Below are positions 8,650 through 18,492 of a DNA stretch of 64,000 nucleotides, one piece after another. The stretch is from Polaromonas sp. P2-4 (lineage in GTDB: Bacteria; Pseudomonadota; Gammaproteobacteria; Burkholderiales; Burkholderiaceae_C). The notes beneath the pieces were generated by a model that was not told where the DNA came from, searched no databases, and was given only the letters and a program-made list of their open reading frames with translations. Position 1 is the stretch's first letter. Every line of letters begins with the position of its first letter. The position numbers and the translations under genes were made by a program. The stretch is from contig CP087965.1 in NCBI GenBank assembly GCA_024703855.1, positions 566,001-630,000 of the forward strand, in the 5' to 3' direction.

Positions 8650-9820
8650 TCAAAACGACCGCGGCAATCCAAGCAAATGCTCAGCCACATACGAATAAAT
8701 CAAATTGGTAGAAATCGGCGCCACCTGGTAAAGCCGGGTTTCACGGAATTTCCGCTCCACGTCGTATTCTGCAGGCAAAACCAAAACCGCCATGCGTTTG
8801 CAAACACATATTGGCCGCCTCCCACGAAGCCTTGGCGGCCAGGTACTTGGCCATGTTGGCTTCAGCGCCGCAGGGCTGGCCGGCGTCGAACAGTTGGCAG
8901 GCCTTGAAACGCATCAGGTTGGCCGCCTCGGTCTCGATGTAGGCGTCGGCCATCGGAAACTGCACGCCCTGGTTCTGGCCGATTGGGCGGTTGAACACGA
9001 CACGGTCGCTGGCATAACGGCGCGCTTTGTCAACAAACCAGTAGGCGTCGCCTATGCATTCGGCAGCAATCAGCGTGCGCTCGGCGTTGAGGCCGTCGAG
9101 GATGTACTTGAAACCTTTGCCTTCTTCGCCGATCAGGTTCTCCGCGGGAATTTCCAGGTTGTCAAAAAAGACTTCATTCGTTTCGTGGTTCACCATGTTG
9201 GCAATCGGCTGGACCGCCATGCCTTTGCCAATCGCGTCCTTCAGGTTGACGATGAAGATCGACATGCCTTCAGACTTCTTCTTCACCTCGGCCAGCGGCG
9301 TGGTGCGGGCCAGCAAAATCATCAGGTCGGAGTGCTGGATGCGCGAGATCCAGACCTTCTGGCCGTTGACGACATAACGGTCGCCCTTTTTCACCGCGGT
9401 GGTCTTGAGCTGTGTCGTGTCGGTGCCGGTCGTCGGTTCGGTCACGGCCATGGACTGCAGGCGCAACTCGCCGCTGGCGATTTTGGGCAGATAGAGTTTT
9501 TTCTGCGCTTCCGAACCATGGCGCAGCAAGGTGCCCATGTTGTACATCTGGCCATGGCAGGCACCGGCGTTGCCGCCGGCGAAGTTGATCTCTTCCATGA
9601 TCACCGAGGCTTCGGCCAGGCCCAGGCCCGAGCCGCCGTAGTCGGCAGGGATTAGCGCCGCGAGCCAACCGGCCTCGGTCAAGGCATTGACAAAAGCCTC
9701 GGGGTAGCCGCGCTCGTGGTCGACTTTTTGCCAATAGGCGGAATCGAAACTCGCAAGCAGGCCGCGCAGGGCTTCGCGCATGTCCTGGTAGGCATCGTGG
9801 GTCGGGATATGGGTTTTCAT
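8650..9820 (-). pseudogene. Acyl-CoA dehydrogenase 1, frameshifted near C-terminus
   Basis: The restored protein is about 389 residues. It has AALIPADYGGSGLGLAEASVI, LQSMAVTEPTTGTDTTQLKTTA, NGQKVWISRI, GLNAERTLIAAECIG and LQTHGGFGFA, all typical of flavin-dependent acyl-CoA dehydrogenases. An indel near 8778 shifts the frame after GGFGFA; the continuing frame gives EYDVERKFRETRLYQVAPIS and ends LLGLPRSF at 8650. These enzymes insert an alpha,beta double bond in an acyl-CoA and pass electrons to ETF. The position directly upstream of CaiB-1 suggests it oxidises the CoA ester that the transferase makes. Confidence 0.82.
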
Positions 9821-9846
9821 AAATGGCTTTGGTTTTTGAATCAGGT

Positions 9847-10816
9847 TCAGACCAACGTGGCCGTGGCTTGCATCGTGAGCCAGCCCTCGTGGTCTTCGGT
9901 CCAGAGCTGCACGGTTTTGCCATCGGGCGCCGGCGTGCCATGCAGCTTGAAAGGCGCAATGTCAAACACCGGCCGCACCGCGCGAAATTCGAAATGCGAC
10001 AGACGGGCACCAGGCAGGTTTCTGCGCAGCAGGTCCAGCAGCAAGGTGGCGATCAGCGGGCCGTGCACGATGAGGCCGGGGTAGCCCTCAACCTCGGTGA
10101 CATAACGGCGGTCGTAATGAATGCGGTGGCCGTTGAAGGTCAGCGCGGAGTAGCGAAACAACAGCACGTCGTCGGGCACGACCTCAATCGTCCACGCAGC
10201 ATCTTTCGCCGCAGGCTGTGGCGGCGGCACCGGGTCACCGGGTTGCGCGAGCGGCGACGGGCCGCCCCTAGCCGCGAGAGCCCCCTCGGGGGGCAGCGAG
10301 GACACGCCAGTGCCGAGCGTGGGGGCCTGTGGTTCCGCACGGTAAACAATGTCGTGCTCTTCGCTCAGTGCCAGGCCCCGCGCGTTGTGCACCTCGTGTT
10401 TGACCAGCACAAACAGCAGGTCACCCGTGCGCCCGGCTTTGTGCGTCACGGATTCGATGCGCGAGACGCGTTTGACCGCATCCCCCACCACCAGCGGGTT
10501 GTTCTGGATCCACTGCAGACGGCCCCCGGCCCACATGCGGCGCGGCAACGGCACTGGCGGCAGGAAACCGCCGCGCTTCGCATGGCCGTCGGGGCCAATT
10601 TCGGACTGGCGAGCGTGCGGCAGAAAATACAGCCAGTGCCACAGCTCGGGCAGCGCCGTAGCAGGCAGCGGATCGGTGTCGTCGCGGTCCAGCGTGGCGG
10701 ACAGCGCACGCACTGGCGCGGCGGTGATGTCATCGCTCAGGGTTTCGGTCTTGCCGACCCAGCTCTGCAGGTGGGCCAGCGTGGCTGCGTCTACGGTTTC
10801 GAATATCAGAGTTCAT
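9847..10816 (-). pseudogene. FAS1-like / MaoC-type dehydratase (HTD2-like), frameshift at the N-terminus
   Basis: The protein has the double hot-dog layout of HTD2-like and mesaconyl-CoA-hydratase-like proteins: ELWHWLYFLP, KRGGFLPPVPLPRRMWAGG in the first half and HYDRRYVTEVEGYPGLIVHG in the second. The family hydrates or dehydrates beta-hydroxyacyl-CoAs. The frame is open from 10713, but homology (DAATLAHLQSWVGKTETLSDD) continues upstream to about 10800 and is out of frame with ATG 10816, so one base seems extra near 10801. An in-frame low-complexity insert at 10255-10330 separates the two halves. Neighbours suggest it hydrates an enoyl-CoA before cleavage by the CitE-like enzyme. Confidence 0.72.
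10255..10330. repeat. GC-rich repeat inserted in frame in the dehydratase gene
   Basis: The core CCCCCTCGGGGGGCAGCGAG with GTGCCGAGCGTGGGGGCC is a palindrome-bearing GC-rich sequence that I recognise as a common interspersed motif in Comamonadaceae genomes. It is translated as a proline/glycine-rich linker containing LGTGVSSLPPEGALAARGG, not part of the dehydratase fold. Confidence 0.5.
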
Positions 10817-10905
10817 GGCACGCATCGTCACGCGGGACGCCTGTAAATGCAATCAGCAAATTTGAGAACAAGACTTCAGAAAAAATGAATGCTGGCCCGG
10901 TTTTC

Positions 10906-12411
10906 CTATGGCTGCGGGTACAGCTCAAGCAGGCTGCGCTTGAGCACCTTGCCGCTGTGGGTCATGGGCAGGGACGCGATGGGCACGACACGCGCCGGCC
11001 GTTTGTACGGCGCCAGGTTCTCCCTGATGAAGGCCTGCAGCACCGCCATGTCGATCACCGCATCGGGTGCGGGCTCTATAAACGCGAGTATTTCCTCGTT
11101 GCCGTCAGACTCGCGCCGCCCCAGCACGGCGCTGCGCTGGATGCCGTCAAAGCTGTTAAGCACGGCCTCCACTTCACCCGGGTACACATTGAAGCCGGAG
11201 CGGATGATCATTTCCTTGAGCCGGCCCACGACAAACAGCGCACCGTCCGGCGCAAGGTAGCCCAGGTCGCCACTGGCATACCAGCCGCCGGGGCGCATCA
11301 CCTGGGCCGTGGCCGCCTCGTCGCCCAGGTAACCGGGCATCAGGCCCACGCCGCGCATCCAGATCTCGCCGCGCTCGCCGACCGGCGCATCAGCACCCGT
11401 ACTGCTTACGATGCGCAGTTCGGCACCCTCCACCGGGTAGCCGGCCGAGGTGTCATTGCGCGTCACACCGCGCGTGCTCAGGCATAACGCGCCGGCATAT
11501 TCAGACAGGCCGTAGCCGTGGTACAGCGGCTGGCCAAAGCGGGACTCGACCGCCTGCTTGAGCGCCATGTCCAGCGGCGCGGCCCCGGTGTAGACATAAC
11601 GCAGGCTGGGACAGTGCGGCCTGGCGACACCGGCCTCGTCCAGCCAGGCCAGCAAACGCGTGAACATCGCGGGCGGCCCTTGCAGGTTGGACACGCCGAG
11701 CCGGGCCAGCGCATCAAACACGTCTTCAGGGTCGAAGCGGCTGCGCATCACCAAGCCGGCGCCGGCATACAGCGAGGCCATCAGCACGGTGCCCAGGCCG
11801 AAAATATGTGTCATCGGCAAATAGGCATACGACAGGTCGTCCGGCCCCAGGGCCCGCGAAGCTGCGGACACGCGCGCAAACTGCAGCAGCCCGGCATGCG
11901 TCACCAGCACGCCTTTGGGCGCGCCGGTGGTGCCGGAGGTGAAGATCACCGCCGCCACGCGCTGCACCAGCTCGCCCTGCTCCGCCAGCGCCCCGGCCCG
12001 CACCGGGCTGCGCTGCAAAGCCGCAAGGGCCGAAGCCCGTGCACCGGCGCGAACGGCGTGCTGCTGCGCCGCCTCCGACACGCCGCTGGTGAAATAGGTC
12101 ACGCGGGGGTCGGCCTTGTCGACAAAGGCCTTGATCTCACCCGGCGACATGCGGGCGTTGACACCGCAAGACCAGGCGCCGACGCGGCTGCAGGCCAGGA
12201 TCAGCGCCACGTGTTCGGCGCAGTTTTCGGCGACGACCATGACCCGGTCGCCGGGGCGCACGCCGTCGGCGCGCAGTTCCTGCGCCAGCAGTGCCACCCA
12301 GGTGCCCAGCGCGGCGTAACTCATGCTCGTGTCGGGCAAGATCAGAAAAGGCCGCTCGGGCGAGTCCTTCAGGCGCTGGTCAAACAGCGAATGGATACGG
12401 TGATCAGTCAT
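10906..12411 (-). CDS. Class I adenylate-forming acyl-CoA ligase 1
   Basis: This intact enzyme of about 501 residues carries the AMP-binding core motifs: FTSGTTGAPKGVLVTH (A3, near residue 165), YHGYGLSEYAG (A5), GGWYASGDLGYLAPDG (A7), RSGFNVYPGEVE (A8) and THSGKVLKRSLLE with the C-terminal catalytic Lys (A10). It activates a carboxylic acid to acyl-AMP and then acyl-CoA. ATG 12411 (MTDHRIHSLFDQ) starts at the usual family N-terminus; an in-frame ATG at 12435 is less likely. It lies between a Bug receptor gene upstream and the dehydratase downstream. The substrate cannot be told from sequence. Confidence 0.88.
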   Translation of the reverse strand: MTDHRIHSLFDQRLKDSPERPFLILPDTSMSYAALGTWVALLAQELRADGVRPGDRVMVVAENCAEHVALILACSRVGAWSCGVNARMSPGEIKAFVDKADPRVTYFTSGVSEAAQQHAVRAGARASALAALQRSPVRAGALAEQGELVQRVAAVIFTSGTTGAPKGVLVTHAGLLQFARVSAASRALGPDDLSYAYLPMTHIFGLGTVLMASLYAGAGLVMRSRFDPEDVFDALARLGVSNLQGPPAMFTRLLAWLDEAGVARPHCPSLRYVYTGAAPLDMALKQAVESRFGQPLYHGYGLSEYAGALCLSTRGVTRNDTSAGYPVEGAELRIVSSTGADAPVGERGEIWMRGVGLMPGYLGDEAATAQVMRPGGWYASGDLGYLAPDGALFVVGRLKEMIIRSGFNVYPGEVEAVLNSFDGIQRSAVLGRRESDGNEEILAFIEPAPDAVIDMAVLQAFIRENLAPYKRPARVVPIASLPMTHSGKVLKRSLLELYPQP

Positions 12412-12475
12412 GCAATGTTCCGGGGCAAAAAACAAAAAAGAGTCGCAAGGTGGGTCATGACGTTTGCGTTTCGCC

Positions 12476-13479
12476 TCATTCCACCTGGATGCCTTTCGTC
12501 ACTGTGCCCCACATGGCCAGCTCCTTGCTGGCCCGGTCCGACAGGGTTTTGGGCGAGCCCAGCCACAGCTCGTACCCCTGCTCGACCAGCTTGCTGCGCA
12601 ACTCTTCGGCGGCAAGCGCTTTGCGCGTCGCCTCGTTGTAGCGGTCCACGATGGCAGCCGGCAATTTGGCAGGGCCGTACAGGCCGTACCAGCCGCCCAC
12701 CTCGTAGTCGGCAATGCCTTCTTCACGCAGGGTGGGCACGTCGGGCAGCGAAGGATTGCGGTCGCGCGAGGTCACGGCCAGGCGCGCACCCGCCCCGAGG
12801 CGATGTAGTTGCGGGCGCTGCCAACGATGTCGAACATCATGTTGAGCTGGCCGCCTATCACGTCGGTCATGGCCGGCGCATTGCCTTTGTAGGGAATGTG
12901 GTTGAGCTCGGTGCCTGTGCGCTTGGCAAACAGCTCGCCACTGAGGTGATTCGAAGCACCCACACCAGCCGAGCCATAAGCCAGCTTGCCGGGGTTGGCC
13001 TTGGCGTGGGCCAGCAACTCCTTGACGTTTTTAAAGGGCTGGTCTTTGCCGACCACCAGCACGTTTGAATAGCTGAGGATGGGGGCGATCGGCGTGAGGT
13101 CTTTGGCCGGGTTGAACGCCATGGTCTTCAGGATGTTGGGGCTGATGGTGATGGTCGGGCTGGCGGCAAAAAACAGCAGCAGTCCGTTGGGAATGGCTTT
13201 GGCCACCGAGTCGCCGCCCATGACACCGCTGGCACCGGGCCGGTTTTCCACAATCACCGGCATGCCCAGCTCTTTGGCCAGTGCCGGGGCAAACAGCCGG
13301 GCGGCAGCGTCCACCGGTCCGCCTGCCGCGTAACCCACAACCAGGCGCAAGGGCTGGCCGGACTGGCCGGGCTGGGCAGAGGCAGGCGCTGCCGCCAGGG
13401 CCGCGCTCGCAAGCAGTCCCGCCAACAGGCAGCGGCGGGCAATGCTCGCCGGGGAAAAAATGTTTCGTATGTTTTGCAT
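12476..13479 (-). pseudogene. Bug family solute-binding receptor 2, frameshifted
   Basis: The restored protein is about 334 residues, with a signal peptide ending APASAQ, then LRLVVGYAAGGPVDAAARL, VENRPGASGVMGGDSVA, HIPYKGNAPAMTDVIGGQLN and LPDVPTLREEG, the Bug/TctC pattern. One base is lost in a GCGCGC tract near 12785, splitting the second lobe from the first. ATG 13479 is preceded by GAGGAGACAAAAC, a leader shared with receptors 3 and 4. No membrane TTT components are nearby. It is co-oriented with the acyl-CoA ligase downstream and the dehydrogenase upstream. Confidence 0.82.
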
Positions 13480-13559
13480 GTTTTGTCTCCTCAAGGGATG
13501 TTTGGTTAATGGTTCTCTTCTCTCTCTCTACTCGGATGGTCCGGACTCCCCGCGGGTTT

Positions 13560-14726
13560 TCATGCGCTGTGCTCACGCACCATGTTGCGGGCAATGACGA
13601 TCTGCTGGATCTGGCTGGTGCCTTCGTACAGGCGGAAGATGCGCACGTCGTGGTAAAAACGCTCGATGCTGTACTCGCTCAAATAACCGGCGCCGCCAAA
13701 AATCTGCACCGCCCGGTCGGCCACACGGCCGCACATCTCGGAGGCAAACAGCTTGCAGCACGAGGCTTCGGTCGAGACCTCGCCACCATCGTCGCGCTTG
13801 CGCGCCGCGTCCATCACCATGCAGCGCGCCGCGTACAGCTCGGTCCGGCTGTCGGCCAGCATGGCCTGCACCAGCTGAAAGCCGGCAATCGACTGGCCGA
13901 ACTGCTTGCGGTCAATCGCGTAAGTCAAAGCGTCCTTGAGCATGCGCTCGGCCACGCCGACACACAGGGCGGCAATGTGGATGCGGCCTTTTTCCAGCAC
14001 CTTCATGGCGGTCTTGAAGCCCTGCCCTTCCTTGCCGCCTATCAGCTGGCTGGCAGGCACCCGGCAGTTCTCAAAGATCACGTCGGCGATATGGGCGCCG
14101 CGCTGGCCCATCTTCTTGTCGATCTTGCCAATCGACAAACCCGGCGTACCGGCCTCGACGATGAAGGCCGAGACACCACCCGCGCCTTTGTTGCTGGGGT
14201 CGGTGCGCGCCATCAGCGTGAAGATGCCGGCCTGCGGCGCGTTGGTGATGTAGCGCTTGGTGCCGTTGACGATGTAGTGCTCGCCGTCGCCATCCGTTCC
14301 GCGAATGGCCGTGGTGCGCAGCGAAGCCGCGTCCGAGCCGGCATCGGGCTCGGTCAGCGCAAACGAGGCGATCAACTCACCGGTAGCCAGCTTGGGCAAA
14401 TACTTGGCCTTCTGCTCGGGCGTGCCGTCAAACACAATGCCCTGCGAGCCAATGCCGACCGAGGTGCCTATCAGCGAGCGGAAAGAAGGCGAGGTTTTGC
14501 CCAGCTCCATGATCACCAACGCTTCTTCTTCCATGGTCAGCGCAAAGCCGCCGTATTCTTCGGGCACGGTCAGGCCGAACAGGCCCATCTCTTTCATCTC
14601 TTGCACAATGGCCGGCGGAATCTGGTCGGTTTCCTCAACGACGGCCTCCGCCGGCACCAGGCGTTCACGCACGAAACGGCTCACGGTGTCGAGCAAGGCG
14701 GTCATGGTTTCCGGGTCTCTGATCAT
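13560..14726 (-). CDS. Acyl-CoA dehydrogenase 2
   Basis: The intact 388-residue flavoenzyme shows FGLTVPEEYGGFALTMEEEAL, SFALTEPDAGSDAASLRTTA, NGTKRYITNAPQAG, DRKQFGQSIAGFQLVQ, AVQIFGGAGYLSEY and RLYEGTSQIQQIVIARN. The Glu in RLYEGTS aligns with the catalytic base of short/medium-chain enzymes. It is predicted to oxidise a saturated acyl-CoA to the 2-enoyl-CoA with electrons going to ETF. It is followed downstream by Bug receptor 2 and is itself downstream of Bug receptor 3. Chain-length preference cannot be judged by eye. Confidence 0.9.
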   Translation of the reverse strand: MIRDPETMTALLDTVSRFVRERLVPAEAVVEETDQIPPAIVQEMKEMGLFGLTVPEEYGGFALTMEEEALVIMELGKTSPSFRSLIGTSVGIGSQGIVFDGTPEQKAKYLPKLATGELIASFALTEPDAGSDAASLRTTAIRGTDGDGEHYIVNGTKRYITNAPQAGIFTLMARTDPSNKGAGGVSAFIVEAGTPGLSIGKIDKKMGQRGAHIADVIFENCRVPASQLIGGKEGQGFKTAMKVLEKGRIHIAALCVGVAERMLKDALTYAIDRKQFGQSIAGFQLVQAMLADSRTELYAARCMVMDAARKRDDGGEVSTEASCCKLFASEMCGRVADRAVQIFGGAGYLSEYSIERFYHDVRIFRLYEGTSQIQQIVIARNMVREHSA

Positions 14727-14785
14727 GGGTTTTCCTTTGACAACTTGATCCGCCAGGCCAGCTTGGCGGGGAACGGGCTCATAGA

Positions 14786-14853
14786 GTTTTCTTAAATAAA
14801 AGCGGCATCTGGCCCTTGACTACCAAACGCAACACGCTATTTTTTTGATAGCA
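14786..14853 (-). repeat. Dispersed ~60-bp repeat copy
   Basis: On the minus strand it reads TGCTATCAAAAAAATAGCG, then GCGTTTGGTAGTC, GGGCCAGATGCC and a T-rich end, an imperfect family member. It lies between Bug receptor 3 and the second dehydrogenase, in the leader of the latter. Confidence 0.5.
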
Positions 14854-14909
14854 TTTTTTCTTTATCGTTGCGTTCTGCAGTGCCGCAGCTTCCAACAAGC
14901 CGCTATTTG

Positions 14910-15890
14910 CTATTCAATTTTTGCCCCGGATTCCTGAACTACTTTTTTCCAGCGAACGAGTTCACTGTCGATGTGTGCCGCAAAAACGGCGGGCGTTGTC
15001 CCTGAGCGTTTCGTAGCCGTATTCGGCGAGCTGTTGACTTACTTTCGGATCTTTAACCGCATCAGAAAATGCAAGGCTAAGCCGATCGATGATCGGTTTG
15101 GGCGTATCAGCCGGAGCAAGAATCCCATACCATCCATTCACCACAAAATTCTTGATGCCAGCTTCTGAAACGGTGGGTACATCAGGCAGCAACGTTGATC
15201 GTTTTTCCCCCGTGACGGCCAATGCCTTGAGTTTTCCGCCTTTGACCTGAGGTAGCGACGTCGAAATACTGTCAAACATGAGAGAGACTTCTCCACTTAA
15301 CAGCGCAACAACGGCGGGGCCACTGCCTTTGTAGGGGACATGGAGCATTTTTGTACCGGTTGCCGTTTTAAACATTTCACCAGCGAGGTGGCTGGTATTG
15401 CCGTTACCTGCCGAGGCGAAAGTAAGCTTGTCAGGATGGGCCTTGGCATATTCAATCAGCTCGGGGATGGTATTTGCCGGTGTTTTTAACGGTGCTGCCA
15501 CTAGCAGAGGCAGTGTGGCCAAGAGTGACACAGGAGCAAAGTCTTTGCGCGTGTCGTAGGGCAGTGATGCATACATTGCAGGATTGACCGCATGTGCAGC
15601 AAGTACCATTAAGACCGTGTAGCCATCCGGCTTTGCGCGGCCAGTTGTGTGGTGGCGAGACTACCTCCAGCACCGGGTTTGTAATCGAGCACAACGGCTT
15701 GCCCCAGTTTCTTTTGCAACTCCGCTACCAGCGGAAGTGCGAGCATTCCGGCACTCCCACCCGGTGGGTACGGAATTAGCAATGTAATAGGTCGCGTGGG
15801 GAATGGTTGCGCGTGTAGCGCACCTCCAGCCAGTAATACGCAGGTTGCCAGCAGTTTGCGGGCGGTAAAAAATTTACTTCTGTTTCTCAT
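14910..15890 (-). pseudogene. Bug family solute-binding receptor 3, frameshifted twice
   Basis: The restored length is about 326 residues. The signal peptide ends LLAGGALHAQ and is followed by FPTRPITLLIPYPPGGSAG, LDYKPGAGGSLATTQLA, DGYTVLMVLAAHAVNP, HVPYKGSGPAVVALLSGE and LLPDVPTVSEAG. One C is missing near 15628 before DGYT, and a second indel near 14993 precedes the C-terminal helix HIDSELVRWKKVVQESG. Both positions restore cleanly, suggesting sequence error. Codon choice and the lower GC of this gene (many AAA, ATT and GTA codons) differ somewhat from the neighbouring receptors, which could point to separate acquisition. ATG 15890 has AGGAG at good spacing. Confidence 0.8.
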
Positions 15891-15945
15891 GGTATGTCTC
15901 CTGTGTGAATGGGGCGCAGGTCTTGTCTCCTCAAGGGAGGGGTAA

Positions 15946-17154
15946 CTAATTTTTTCTACTCCTTTCCTGCAAGCGCCCGCTGCGCGCAGCGTTGATTTCC
16001 GCGGCGCTTAGCCCGAGCAGGTCGCGCAACACTTCATCGGTGTGCTCGCCCAGCGCGGGTGAGGGTGTGCGTATCGAGCCCGGTGTTGCGGACAGGCCCA
16101 CCGGCACTCCCACGATGCGCAGCTTGCCGGCGCGGGGATGATCGACCTCAACGATAGAGCCGCGGGCCTGGACTTGCGGGTGCTCGACCACCTGGGCGAA
16201 GTTGTTAATGGCGCCGACCGGAACTCCATTCGTAGTCAGCAGCGCTTCCCACTCCTCATAAGTTCGGGTGAGGAACACTTGCTGCAGCCTTTCAATCAGG
16301 CTTTCGCGGTTCCGGTTGCGGTCGCCATTGGTGCGAAAACGCGGGTCATCGGCAAGTTCGGAGCAGCCGATCACCGGACAAAAGACTCTCCACAGCTTTT
16401 CGCTGCCCACAGCAAGGGCCAGGTCGCGCGTCTTGGTGCGGAAAGTCTGGTAAGGCAGCAGTGCCTTGTACGCCGTGCCCATTGGCTTGGGGACTTCTCC
16501 CGTGGATGAGTAGTTTCCGATCATGGTGCCAAGCAGCGCGAGCTGGCCCTCCATCATCGACACGTCGATGGACTGTCCGATCCCGCTCTGCTCCTTGGCC
16601 CTGAGCGCGAGCATGATGCCGAATGCAGCGTTCATGCCGGCGGTCAGGTCCGCGATGGAAACGCCGGCGCGGGCGCCGTGTCCGCCTACTTCACCGGTCA
16701 CGCTGATCATGCCGCTCTCGGCCTGGAGAATGAGGTCCAGTGCGGGGCGGTCGCGGTACGGCCCGTCCTGGCCAAATCCTGAAATCGAGCAATAAATGAT
16801 GCCCGCATTGCGCAGCCGTGCCCTTTCGTAGTCGAGCCCGAGCCGAGCGAGCGCGCCGACGCGGTAGTTCTCCAGCACGACGTCGCAGCGCTCGACCATG
16901 CGCAGGAACGTTTCCTTGCCATCGGGATTCTTCAGATCGAGCACCATGCCCTTCTTGTTGCGATGCAGGCTCACGAAATAATCCGTTTCCCCACCCGGCA
17001 GTGGCGTACCCCAGGCGCGCGCAATGTCGCCCATACCGGGCGGTTCAATTTTGATGACCTGCGCGCCGTAATCGGCAAGCATGGTCGAGCAGAACGGCCC
17101 GGCGAGCGCGTGGCTCAGGTCGAGCACCCTGATTCCTTCTAGCGGCAGTTGCAT
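15946..17154 (-). CDS. CaiB/BaiF CoA-transferase 2
   Basis: The intact 402-residue protein begins MQLPLEGIRVLDLSHALAGP and shows YGAQVIKIEPPGMGDIARAW, RNKKGMVLDLKNPDGKE, ISGFGQDGPYRDRPALDLI and SIADLTAGMNAAFGIMLAL, the class III CoA-transferase signature including the Asp region. It should transfer CoA to a carboxylic acid. It lies between receptor genes 3 and 4, so a receptor plus transferase module is repeated along this island. Donor and acceptor are unknown. Confidence 0.88.
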   Translation of the reverse strand: MQLPLEGIRVLDLSHALAGPFCSTMLADYGAQVIKIEPPGMGDIARAWGTPLPGGETDYFVSLHRNKKGMVLDLKNPDGKETFLRMVERCDVVLENYRVGALARLGLDYERARLRNAGIIYCSISGFGQDGPYRDRPALDLILQAESGMISVTGEVGGHGARAGVSIADLTAGMNAAFGIMLALRAKEQSGIGQSIDVSMMEGQLALLGTMIGNYSSTGEVPKPMGTAYKALLPYQTFRTKTRDLALAVGSEKLWRVFCPVIGCSELADDPRFRTNGDRNRNRESLIERLQQVFLTRTYEEWEALLTTNGVPVGAINNFAQVVEHPQVQARGSIVEVDHPRAGKLRIVGVPVGLSATPGSIRTPSPALGEHTDEVLRDLLGLSAAEINAARSGRLQERSRKN

Positions 17155-17298
17155 GGAGGTTCCATAGTTTGTAAATTCAGGGGCAGTGGAATATCGCCGC
17201 GATGCCGTGGCTGAGGCCTATCCACATGATTTGCAACCCGTGGCGGTATTCATTACTGAACCTGCCTTGCGCGGCGGAGGTTGAAGGTCTGAGCTCAA

Positions 17299-18322
17299 TT
17301 ACTGCTCCATCGACAAGCCGGCGGCTTCGACGATCAGCTTCCAGCGCTGGCGTTCGGCGTTGATGAATTCGCCAAATTCGGCCGGGGGGTATTGCCGCCG
17401 GCCATACCACCCATCTCCTTGAAGCGCGCCATTACCTCGGGGTCTTTCAGGGCTGCGGCGCTTGCCTGATGTAACTTGTTAATCACATCCGGCGGTGTAC
17501 CGGCCGGCGCCAGCAGGCCGAACCAGGCGGTAACCACCATATCTTTTATGCCGGCCTCGGTCATGGTCGGGACATCGGGCAACTCCGGAACGCGTTGCGC
17601 ACTCGTGACTGCCAGTGCCCTCATCTTGCCCGCCCGGATATGCGGTATCGAACTAGGCAGGTTATCGATCATGAACGTGAACTGTCCGGCCAGCAGGTCG
17701 GCGACTGCCGGACCAGCGCCCTTGTAAGGAATGTGGACCGCTTCGACGCCAGCCCGCTTCTTAAATATCTCTGCCGACATATGCGGTGATTGCCCAGCAC
17801 CGGACGAACCGACCGAATAGTTTTTTGGATCCTTCTTGAGCGCCTCCACCAGCTCCGCTACCGACTTGAAGGGTGAGCCGGCATTAACGACCAACACATT
17901 GGCATTGGATATCACCAGCGTAATGGGGGCAAAGTCTTCCGGTTTGTAAGGCAGCTTCTTGTACAAGCTGTAATTGATTGCATTCGGACCGATATTGCCC
18001 ATCATGAGCGTATAGCCATCAGGCGCGGCACGCGCCAGCGCCAGGGAGCCGATGATTCCCGCCGCGCCGGCGCGATTCTCCACGATCACCGGCTGCCGCA
18101 GAGAGTCGGTTATCTTTTTGCAAGGATGCGGGCCGCGATATCGGTGGTGCCGCCAGGCGCAGCCGGCACGATAATGGTGATGGGTTTGTCAGGCCATGCC
18201 GCTTTGGCATGCGGCAACGCAGTCAGCAATGCCGTGCCAACAAGCAGGGTGACCCAAGAGGTTCGGATGAATGTTTTCATCAAATAGCGGCGGGAAAGGC
18301 CGGCCCGAAAGATAGCTCGCAT
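17299..18322 (-). pseudogene. Bug family solute-binding receptor 4, frameshifted twice
   Basis: The restored protein is about 340 residues: a long N-terminus (MRAIFRAGLSRRYLMKTFIR) with a signal peptide ending LPHAKA, then WPDKPITIIVPAAPGGTTD, VIVENRAGAAGIIGSLALA, HIPYKGAGPAVADLLAGQ and LPDVPTMTEAG. An A is missing near 18118 after AARILAK, and a C-run near 17391 is miscounted before the C-terminal NAERQRWKLIVEAAG. ATG 18322 follows TTCAAGGAGACAAAAC. An internal start at MKTFIR (18280) would give a more usual signal peptide. No transport partners are nearby. Confidence 0.8.
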
Positions 18323-18492
18323 GTTTTGTCTCCTTGAAGGATAGTTAGTTAATTAATAATCTTCTTATCTCTCTACACGATGGACAGGACTCAGGCCCGC
18401 GCTCATATTCGCGTCTCAGTCTGCCGGCGGCACCCGACCATCGGGTTTTCATGCTACTTTCTTGAGACAGGGTTTGTTGGTCGACAGTGCGC

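Noticed and set aside
8417-8653. Minus-strand ORF of 78 codons containing GDLLFFASPKKPKEK
   Set aside because: It is translation of the inverted-repeat element plus the end of the dehydrogenase in a wrong frame; the phrase FFASPKK is typical of this repeat, not of a protein.
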